Below, piece by piece: positions 11,032 through 20,762 of a stretch of 64,000 nt of DNA. The notes below the pieces were generated by a model. It saw only the letters and a list, made by a program, of their open reading frames with translations. It was not told where the DNA came from and made no database searches. This stretch comes from Sesamum alatum (Eukaryota; Streptophyta; Magnoliopsida; Lamiales; Pedaliaceae). Made by a program: the position numbers and the translations under genes. The stretch lies in NCBI GenBank assembly GCA_034509735.1, contig JACGWO010000005.1, forward strand, positions 40,206,479 through 40,270,478. Direction: 5' to 3'. The stretch's first letter is position 1; every line of letters begins with the position of its first letter.

Positions 11032-14000
11032 ATGGCTTCAGTTGCAGCAGTGGACACAATGCCCGACGCGTTGAGGCAGAGTCGATACCATATGAAGAGA
11101 TGTTTTGCCAGGTTTCTTGCATAGATTTTCTTGTGTTCTTTCCTTCTTACGTTGGCATTTGAAGTTTGTCGAATTCTTGTATAAAAGAATGACTGAAGAA
11201 ATATGTGTGTGAAGGCTTACTGGAATGGGAAGAAGGCTGATGAAATTCCAGCATATAAAGGATGAGATAGAGCAAACAATTGAGGACAAGGTTGAAAGGT
11301 CCAAGGTTTTGGAAGGTTCACTTGGTGACATCTTGAGTTCAACACAGGTAATAATTAATAGCAAGTTCTGAACTAACATTTTCAGTTCCCAAAAATTCTA
11401 AAAAAAAAAGGGGGTCTGAGGAGTTTCATGCATGCTATTTGCAGGAAGCGGCTGTCGTCCCACCGTATGTGGCGTTTGCAATAAGGCACAGTCCTGGGAT
11501 TTGGGACTATGTCAAGGTGCATGCAGACAGTCTGTCTGTCGATATAATCACATCCACAGATTACTTGAAGTTCAAAGAAACTCTCTTTGATGAGGACTGG
11601 TATGTACTTAAGCTTTGTTCTTGAGAATTACGAAAGTGGCTCGTAAAAGAAGAATGTGGTTTAATTCACTGCATGCACAGGGCGAAGGACGAAAACGCAT
11701 TGGAGATAGATTTTGGAGCGTTCAACGTTGGTATCCCAAGCCTAGCGCTTCCGTCTTCCATTGGGGAAGGGCTTGGCTATGTCTCGAAATTCATGACTAC
11801 AATGATCAGTAAGGGCCCTGAGAGTGCAAAACCTTTGGTTGAGTACTTGCTTACACTTGACCATCATGGAGAGGTGGGTACATTGAATAACAATAGTCCT
11901 ATCAAGTAATATAGCTAAGGTTATTGTCAACTGCAATATTGAAGTTCTTTATGTGCTTTCTTGTTCTGAAATTTCAGAAACTTATGATCAATGAGACTCT
12001 AAACACTGTTGGGAAGCTTCAAGCAGCACTGCTAATCGCAGATGTTTTTGTCTCTGCCCTCCCAAAGGACACACCGTACCTGAATTTTGAGCAGAAGTAA
12101 TGTTACTCATTTCCTTTTTCCTATAGTGGTCTGATAGCAATCGACGTTTGTTCAGGAAAAACCGGGTTTTTGTATTACAGGCTTAAAGAATGGGGGTTCG
12201 AGAAAGGGTGGGGGGATAATGCAGAAAGAGTTACACGAACAATGAGGATACTTTCTGAGATACTTCAAGCTCCAGATCCTACAAACATGGAAGCATTTTT
12301 CAGTAGGCTTCCAGTCATTCACAAGATTGTCATATTCTCTGTTCATGGTTACTTTGGACAAGCCGATGTTCTTGGTTTGCCTGATACAGGAGGCCAGGTA
12401 CGTGTTTAAGTTTTCCTTTGATCTACTGCTAGTTGTTCTTTCATTAGCACGTTTGCAATAAATTGCACGTGGAACAGGTCGTTTACATTCTTGATCAAGT
12501 TAAAGCATTGGAAGAAGAACTGTTGCTGAGAATAAAGCAGCAGGGCTTGAATGTGAAGCCTCAGATACTTGTGGTAAGGCTACTATTAAAATTTCTCCAA
12601 CATGGCTTTACAACACTTAGAGAAGATCATGAGAGTTGGAGATGTCTCAATGTCTTTTCTACATATATATACAGGTGACTCGTCTCATCCCCGATGCACA
12701 AGGCAACAAATGCAATCAAGAAATGGAGCCGATAGCCAATACAATGCACTCACACATTCTGAGGGTTCCGTTTAATACTGAGAAGGGAGTGCTCGGACCA
12801 TGGGTCTCCCGGTTTGATATCTATCCTTATTTGGAGAGGTTTTCTCAGGCAAGTACTCTCTTGTCTTGATATCGAAACGGTCTAACCTGCTATAGATGAA
12901 GTAATCAGAAGTTTTTCTATCGTTGTCGATGTCATTAGGATGCCACTGCAAAGATTCTTGAGCTGATGGAAGGTAAACCGGACCTCATAATTGGGAATTA
13001 CACAGATGGGAACTTAGTGGCATCTTTGGTGGCTGGCAAACTTGGAGTCACTCTGGTCAGTGCTAAATAACTTCCTATATATGAACTGTGTATACTTTCT
13101 AGTCTTTGTTGTAGTAAAGAAATTCAAACGAAATACGTTTTTATCGCAGGGAACGATAGCTCATGCTTTGGAGAAGACCAAGTACGAAGATTCAGATGTC
13201 AAGTGGAGGGAGTTGGATCCCAAGTACCACTTTTCTTGCCAATTCACTGCTGATATGATAGCAATGAATGCTGCTGATTTCATAATTACCAGCACATATC
13301 AAGAAATTGCTGGAAGGTGAGTATATATGCATGAAAAGTGTGATTATCTTGTAATGCAAACAGGATTGAAGGTATCAGCTTTTACTGATTTTTCACTGTT
13401 TTCAGCAAAAACCGGCCCGGACAATATGAAAGCCATGTGGCGTTCACTATGCCGGGGCTTTACAGGGTTGTTTCAGGCATCAATGTATTTGATCCAAAGC
13501 TCAATATTGCTTCCCCTGGGGCTGATCAGTCCGTCTACTTCCCATTCACGGAGAAGCAGAAACGACTCACCAAATTTCAACCTGCCATTGAGGAACTACT
13601 CTTCAGCAAAGAGGAAAACGACGAGCACATGTAAGTCCATTTACTCGAACTCAGATTCCCCTTCTTTGATTGTGATGAGAAGTGTACTATCCGAATGATA
13701 CATAACTGAGAAAACTTGGTGTTTCTTGAACAGTGGATTTCTTTCAGACAGAAAGAAACCAATTATCTTTACAATGGCAAGACTTGACACTGTGAAGAAC
13801 ATCACAGGATTGACTGAGTGGTACGGGAAGAACAAAAGGCTTAGAAACTTAGTCAATCTTGTTATTGTGGGGGGATTCTTCGATCCATCAAAATCACAAG
13901 ACAGGGAGGAAATGGCTGAAATCAAGAAGATGCATTCTCTGATTGAGGAATACAAACTCAAGGGTCAGATCAGATGGATAGCAGCTCAAACTGACAGATA

Positions 14001-15014
14001 CAGAAACAGTGAACTTTACCGATGTATTGCAGACACGAAAGGAGCTTTCGTTCAGCCAGCGCTGTACGAAGCTTTTGGCCTAACTGTTATCGAAGCAATG
14101 AATTGTGGATTGCCCACATTTGCAACAAATCAAGGAGGACCAGCAGAAATCATAGTTGATGGTGTCTCAGGCTTCCATATTGATCCCAACAATGGGGATG
14201 AATCGAGCAAAAAGATTGCTGATTTCTTTGAGAAGTGCAAGGGTGATACTAGACATTGGAATAGGATGTCTCAAGCAGGACTCAGACGCATAAACGAACG
14301 GTACTTTCTCCAAGAAACTAATTCAAGATTCCCTCCATATCATGTTCTGTATTTATATGTGATAACTCTTCTTTTCTTGCAGCTATACATGGAAAATCTA
14401 TGCCAACAAAGTTCTGAATATGGGATTGGCCTATGGATTCTGGAGGCAGTTAAACCAAGAGCAGAAAAAAGCCAAGCAAAGATACATTGATATATTTTAC
14501 AATCTCCAGTTCAGGAAGCTGGTGAGTTCACAGAAAGAAAGTCAGTCAGTTTTTTGCAATGGAAGTATATCTAGATTAAGTTTTAACAATGTAGCAAAAA
14601 TGCCACAGGCCAAGGCTTTCGCTATCCCTCTTGAAGGAATCAAACCAGCAGCATCGACTGAAACTCGTGAACCTCAAAAACGAGCACCAGAACCAGAACC
14701 AGAGCCGCGTGATTCAGCCCCTCCAGCAGTAGAGGAAAAAACACAAGCAACAAGGCATGTTTTCTCTGCTAATAAGTTTATGAAGATATACAATGATACA
14801 TTTCATAATTGTTCTTTATTCATAATATTCTCTCTGAATTTGGTGGGATAACAGGAAGGAAGCTGGAAAACGAGAAGAAGTTGATCAAACAATTCAACAG
14901 ATGTCGATAATAAGTCGTGCGCCGGGTGCCTGCCACTGGATTTGTTTAGCCATCTCTTCCTCAGTTGTTCTTTATGCATTGCTGAAGCTCTATGGATATT
15001 TTTCAAGTGACTGA
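11032..15014 (+). CDS. Sucrose synthase, class III (SUS6-like), with C-terminal hydrophobic tail
   Basis: Sucrose synthase reversibly converts sucrose and UDP to UDP-glucose and fructose. Exons: 11032-11111, 11215-11347, 11445-11599, 11681-11873, 11978-12096, 12181-12397, 12478-12573, 12675-12848, 12939-13055, 13150-13316, 13406-13630, 13734-14300, 14383-14521, 14609-14754, 14855-15014. These total 2,688 nt, giving 895 aa. The N-terminus ([16 protein letters not shown]) and body resemble Arabidopsis SUS6. The GT4 domain includes [12 protein letters not shown] with the E-x7-E pair. Beyond the usual end (about residue 800) is a Glu/Pro-rich linker and a hydrophobic helix at about 871-889, ending YGYFSSD. 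From memory, AtSUS6 also has a hydrophobic tail, and SUS5/SUS6 act at sieve plates in callose supply. Introns 8 and 14 use GC donors. Retaining intron 14 would replace the tail with 31 other residues. Confidence 0.93.
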
Positions 15015-15418
15015 GTACTATAACAGTCATCTACTGCTGATAAAACAACAAAATGTACTCAAATTATCCACACAAGAGCTGAGTAGGACATTACATGTAT
15101 TGTATACATTATGTATCAAATGAAATTGTTCAGTCAAGAAGGAACAGTTGAGCCTTGTAAGTGGGTGATTTATTTAAGCATATTTAGGATCTGTGATAAT
15201 AAATATTCACTTCCAAAGTTTCTTAAGAAACTTTCTGCATCAGTAATATGTCGAATTCCATAATAATATATCAAGAAACAGTAAAGTTAATATTTTTTGA
15301 CAAATTATGTTTAAGCCAAATAATTTCAAGAATAAGCAATACTTTACTGAAAGAGCATTGTTTCATTGTACTTTTAGTAAAAAATAGTTAAGACAGGTTT
15401 CATCTGTATATCATATAA
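15015..15418. other. Sucrose synthase 3' UTR and spacer
   Basis: AT-rich sequence after the stop codon at 15012-15014. No coding sequence is seen. It ends at a relic of a second sucrose synthase start. Confidence 0.5.
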
Positions 15419-15452
15419 TGGCTTCGGCTACAGCAGTGGAGACAAATATGTT
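15419..15452 (+). pseudogene. Relic of a second sucrose synthase start (exon 1 fragment)
   Basis: The sequence reads MASATAVETNM, against [11 protein letters not shown] at the start of the intact gene at 11032; about 27 of 33 bases match. Homology stops after this point. It is in the same orientation as the intact gene and lies just left of the receptor kinase. Together with the larger fragments at 19725-20240 it looks like the left end of a tandem sucrose synthase duplicate. The match is short, so this call rests partly on the second fragment. Confidence 0.55.
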
Positions 15453-15709
15453 CACATTCTGTGTGGGGACTACTTGCCATGACTGTAACATGAAACAAGA
15501 AGTGTTTGCTACTCCATTACAACAAGACATCTGGATCCTACAGTGGAAGTATCAAATACACCACAAATGACACCAAATACATGGTTTTGCTAGATGCTTA
15601 ATCTCAAAGTATGTGATTATGGCTAACTCAACATTAATGCTTATGCAGATAATGAAATAATGGGTACCTGGATACTGCTTCTTCACAGCAAGCAGATTGG
15701 CTCCCAACA

Positions 15710-18700
15710 CTACCGATTACTTGTGGTGCTACTTTGTTGATTGCTTTGAAGAGTGATTGATGCAAAATGATGTAATTCTGGGTAGACATTGTCCAAAGTG
15801 AATCCATCCTGATTCTTGTTGTCCTCTAGAGAACGCTTTTCTGCATTGTGCTGCAGCCATAGTGCTTCTTCTAGGCAAAATACTACTCTATCCATTGGTG
15901 GCCTATTGACTTGCTCCAGTTGCAGGCAGCTAAAAGCAACTTTAAGAAATTCAGATAATGATTCTGCTTCAATTTTCCCATGTAGATATGGGTCAATAAT
16001 TCGTTCAAGAGCTTTCTTCTTGATAGCCTGTCTGATCCTATCAGGTAGCAGGTGATTATGCAGGTACTCGGGACAGAGTACTTCCAGAAGAAGTATCCCA
16101 AACAAGTACACATCAGACTTTTCAGTGAATTTGTTGGAATATGTGAAATCTGGTGGCATGTTTAGCAATTCACGGGATGTGAGCCATGTTATAGCCGGAT
16201 CAAGAACGTTTGAAGGGCTTAAAATAGAACCAAAATAGACAACCTTTGCACACCAAGCCTTGTCCAAGAAAATGACGCTGGGACTGACATCCCCATGGAT
16301 GATGGTTTTCCCAGTGCGCATATGAAGGTAATCCAGTCCTTGTGCTACATTAATGCAAATAAAAAGCCTGATTTTCCAAGGTAGATCACTGTTTTTCAGG
16401 TAATGAAGGAGGGTGTTATCTCCTGCATACTCATATACAATGAATATCTCACCATTATTATCGCAGCAATATCCTATTATACATGCAAGATTTGGGTGAT
16501 AAAGCTTCGAAAGCATTTCTAGCTCTGTCCGGACATCAGGTATCCGCTCTTGTGCACATTTAAACCGAGCAATGGTTATATTTCTGCCAAAGGACTTGTA
16601 GCCACCTGCATATATATCATAGAGTTCATTGCTGATGATGAGGCATTTATCACTGAAGTTTCGTGTGGCGTTCTCAATAGTAAATTTTGGGAAGCTATGG
16701 CAAGGTCCATCTGGAAAAGTCAGTATTTCACTCCTCTGAAATTGTTTTCTTGGCCTAAGCATGAATTGCTCGTTACTTGAAGAGATTGCTCCAACGCATG
16801 CTTGTGCACCTTTGGAGGAGGCCTGGAGAATTTTTGGTTGAGTACCTCCTAAGGAAGCCTCTAGATTTTGTGTTCCTCTATCTCGAGCAGCACGATTTTG
16901 AACCATTCCAGAGTTGCTTTTTCCAGCAACTTGTTCTTCAAGTAGAAATTCAAGCATTGCCACCACTTGAACCATAGTAGGTCGTTTCTTTGGTTCATCA
17001 TGCAAGCATTTTTCAGAGATTTCCACAAAATCTTTCAAGCATTCGAGTGACATTTTTCCCCTAAGACTGGGTTCAACAATCTGATCAATATCTCCATTAC
17101 GTATGCGACCTCTAGCCCAACTGATGAGGTTAGGCTGGCTGTCTTGACCTCTTGAGTTCAGTGCTCTTTTCCCAAACAATACCTCAAATAACACAACACC
17201 AAAGGAGTAAACATCCGATTTCTTGGTAGGCCGTTGAGTTCTCATATAGTCTGGGTCCATGTATCCATTTGTGCCTATAATCCTCGTGGTAACAGGGCTA
17301 TGCAGCTCCGTTGTCTCCCCAAGTTTTGCGAATCCAAAATCAGAAATCTTGGCCTTAAACTTATCATCTAGTAAGATGTTGGAGGATTTCACATCACGAT
17401 GTATAACACCATTAGTGTGAAGATAGTCTAATCCTCTGGCAGCTCCAATGCAGATCCTGAGGCGCTGCTCCCAAGAGAGGGAATTATGGTTGCCCTCTTT
17501 TTTGAAGAGATTATCAGCCAATGTGCCAAGGGGCATAAATTCATAAACAAGGATCATTTCTTCGCTCTCATAGCAGTAGCCAATCAAAGAAACAAGATTA
17601 GCATGCCGCAGCCTGGAGAGTGCTTTAACCTCGTTCCAAAACTCATGTTCCCCCTGATGAGATCCAAATGCTAACTTTTTTACGGCAACATTGCGTTGCC
17701 TGTCATCAATAAGTCCTCTATAGACTCTCCCAAACCCCCCCTCTCCAATCAAAGATGTATAGCTGAATTTGCCTGTGGCTGATTGCATCTCATTAAGTGA
17801 AAAACGACGTAATCCCTCTGTCAAGGCAGATTGCTTCCTCCACTTAGCTTCTGCAATTTTATGCAACTTATAATTAGCTAAGGTGGATAGAATCACGACA
17901 GCAACCACAATACTTGCAAGAGCATTTCCATGATCAGAAACTAAGAGTAGAATAGACTTCCGTAGACTCCTGGATGATGAAGATTGTGATGGAGGCAAGG
18001 GGTCTGGACCGGCAAGGTTGCTCAGCTTGAGTATCTCAAATCCCGCCAGTGGTCCATCACTCAGACCACTTTTTGAGTTCATGGCAATCACGAGATCACG
18101 CTTACCTTCTTGCTCGTTCCCGTTCATCATCACCACATAGTCCATGTACCGATGACTGTCATTGTGCCTCCTTCCTCGAGCTGAATCCACTTTAGTCTCA
18201 ACAATCTTACCATTAATTAGGACACTAAGTTCCACGATACCTGAATTTTCCATATAATTTTCTAGTTCACTGAAATGAAGACGTACTAAATATCCAAATC
18301 CCACATCTACAGCTATGTTCCATGCGAAGAAATTGATCTTGTTTGTTTTTCTGGTGTTCCTACTCTGAAGCATGCAAGAACTATTGGCTTGTGAAATGGA
18401 ATCCTCTTGAATATTGAACTGATGAACCATTTCAAGCACAGTGCTACTACTATCAACCAATACGCGAAAGTTGTGGCCTATCAGTTGTGCTCCAAGACGA
18501 TCATCACGAGTGTAATAAAGGGAAGTAGGCATGTCGATGATTTCTATTCCGTTTACAAATGCATATGTATCATGTAGTAGACTGCGTGCAGGGGAAAATT
18601 TTAATCTCAAAGCTTGGATTTCTTCCACGTTGATCCAGAATTCTTTAACAAAGTATTTCAGGCCATCAGCAGTTAATGAAGCAGTGAAGTTACCAAGAAG

Positions 18701-19105
18701 GGTCAAACCTCCGGCCTCAACCGTGAAAAGGTCTCTATACGTTCCAAAACCCCGGTATGAAACTGGGTTGAAGTGAAGGCGAATATATTTCTGACCTGGA
18801 CTGACTTCTTGGAACACTTAGGAAAACTGAAAACGAGAGATTCGGGCGTATCTGTAGGGGACCGGATCAGCATCTGCCATATCTTCAGCACTTGAGCTGA
18901 TCGATGAGCCTCTTAGTAGTGGTGAACGAGTAAATTCTGATGGCACATCTCCTATCCATTCCCTACCGTCAGTCGTTACTGAAGTACCGGTTGACCCACA
19001 ATCAACAGCAATTTCCCCAGAGGAAGCTGGAGAGTACTGATAAGCTAGCATGGAAACAACAAGGTGAAAATGGAGCAAGAATGAGAGGATGATCATGAAA
19101 GCCAT
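15710..19105 (-). pseudogene. Malectin-like receptor kinase with kinase + pseudokinase, broken by one in-frame stop
   Basis: Read on the minus strand from ATG at 19105, the frame has a signal peptide (about residues 1-20) and the start of a malectin-like domain (VDCGSTG), then a TAA at 18818-18820. The same frame continues for 1,035 codons to 15710 without another stop. After the stop come the rest of the malectin-like ectodomain, a transmembrane helix (about 299-316, counted from the codon after the stop), a complete RD kinase (about 351-625; K380, HRD at 473-475, DFG near 493) and a second kinase-like domain (about 712-985). That second domain lacks the glycine loop, has HGD for HRD and YFG for DFG, so it is a pseudokinase. 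Family members read F-S-Y near the stop, so TAA probably replaced a Tyr codon. It could be a null allele, a recent pseudogene or a sequence error. No intron that removes the stop was seen. Confidence 0.85.
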
Positions 19106-19724
19106 TGAAACTGAACAAAGGATCAGTTTCTGATCAACTGTGCTGCTTGCAATTAAACCAGGTCAACCCAAACTAGGAAGAAGTTGCTTATTACATGAGA
19201 TAAAACATCCTCAGCACAGTTTGATTTGAAGTTTCCGAAGTGAGTTTCAGACATCAGAGGCACCAGGAGACACCTGCGTGTTTACTTAAGTGCTTAAATA
19301 AATGCGGCTCCAGGACTTGACCTGTTCTCTCCTCTCTTCAGGTCTGTATTTAGACACTATGAGTTGAATTGAATCTGTCAATACTACTTTATAATTATTT
19401 TGCACAATTACCTCAAACCAGGTACTATCTGCCTCAAGAAAAAGAAAAGCAGTTGCCTTGAGGAGTTTGTGTAAGAACAACATTTTCCTCTGCTGCAGTA
19501 CAATTGACCATGCATGGCAAAGAGACAGCATGCAGAAAAGCAGGGGAAGAATCAGACAGGAGAACTGAAAAGAGTCTTCAGGCAAAACATCTACGTGTAA
19601 TAGGTGAAGTCGGTTAACCAGACCTGCATAGTAGTTCCCAGAGTATCTTTTGCAAAGGATCGTTCAAACAACGTAGAAATTGTTGCATTGTTCTCTCTCT
19701 TTGTTAAGGTGCATGCTTCAAGAA
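19106..19724. other. Upstream region of the receptor kinase
   Basis: This is the presumed promoter and leader of the minus-strand kinase gene. An open frame at 19286-19585 has no recognisable domain. No clear TATA motif was identified. Confidence 0.4.
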
Positions 19725-20240
19725 ATACTACCGGAAGGACATAAGGCTTAGAAGCTTAGTCGACCTTGTTATTCTGCTTCAAATTCGAAAGACAAGAAGG
19801 AATGGCTGAAATCAAGAAAACAGATCCCTGCTAATGAATCTAGAAACATGGCCGCAGGCCATGAATTTTGCTACCATTTTAGAAGAAATCGAACCACCAG
19901 CATTAACTGAACCGAAAGGAGAAACAGAGCCACAGGATCCAAGCCACCAGAAGCAGAGGAAAGAATACCAGCGACAAGGCATGTTTTTTCAGCTAATAGA
20001 TTCCATTTGAGAATGGCTCTTGATTCATAATTATTTCGTGAGTAATGAATGTTTTTGTTGCAATTAAGTTCGATTTTACAATATTTCATTGATATCAATT
20101 TTGTTGAATGACACAGGAAGGAAGCCAGAAAACAAGAAGAAGATCATAAAAAAAAAAAAAAGACAGATGCATCAGCTGTCAATAACAAGTAGTACACCAG
20201 GTTCGTGCCACTGGATTTGTTTATGCATATCTTCAGTTTT
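19725..20240 (+). pseudogene. Sucrose synthase pseudogene fragments (exons 12, 14 and 15 with intron 14)
   Basis: About 19725-19825 matches part of exon 12 of the intact gene (the [12 protein letters not shown] and EMAEIKK segments) with a deletion and stops. About 19858-19985 matches exon 14 (the [14 protein letters not shown] region). The sequence then keeps the odd CAAG|GCATGT donor, an AT-rich intron and, from about 20117, exon 15 including the CHWIC segment of the tail. A poly(A) run near 20149-20160 disrupts it. Introns are retained, so it derives from genomic duplication, not from an mRNA. Exon 13 and exons 2-11 were not found. Confidence 0.82.
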
Positions 20241-20762
20241 ATCAAGTAAAATTTTCTCCACACCTTCATGTATGTGTGCCAGAAATGTTTTTATGCAGCC
20301 ATCACTTACTGAGAAAGGAATAAGTTTTACGACGACAAATATCAAAATTGTGGATATATAATAAAAGAAAGAAACTGCCTTTGCAGCAAAAATTAGAAAA
20401 TAGAAGTTACACAAGTCTCAAGTTACAGTGTGAACTACAAAAATCTGAAACAAAATGTCTTACTCAAGACGGAAATTACTCAATACAATTGTGTTCTAGT
20501 GGTGTAGCCGCCTACTACAGGAAATTAGATCAGAACTGGCAGCAATCCTTCAAGATCACCATCAAATTGTAAGTCAAGAAAGTTGTCAAAGCTAGGTACA
20601 GTTGTTGCCATTCCTGAAACCAACCATCTCATAGCTAAACGTAAGACTAGACTTCTCAACAAGAATGGCAACTCAAAAGGGTGCAAAAAAGGTAATATAA
20701 CTTTATGCTGAAACATAAGATGCAGGTTAAAGTGTTGAAAGAAGTATAATTGTACCAGGGTG

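Noticed and set aside
15710..18817. Receptor kinase starting at the codon after the stop (18817)
   Set aside because: That codon is GTG, not ATG. The upstream frame carries the signal peptide and the first part of the same domain, so it is one gene interrupted by a stop.
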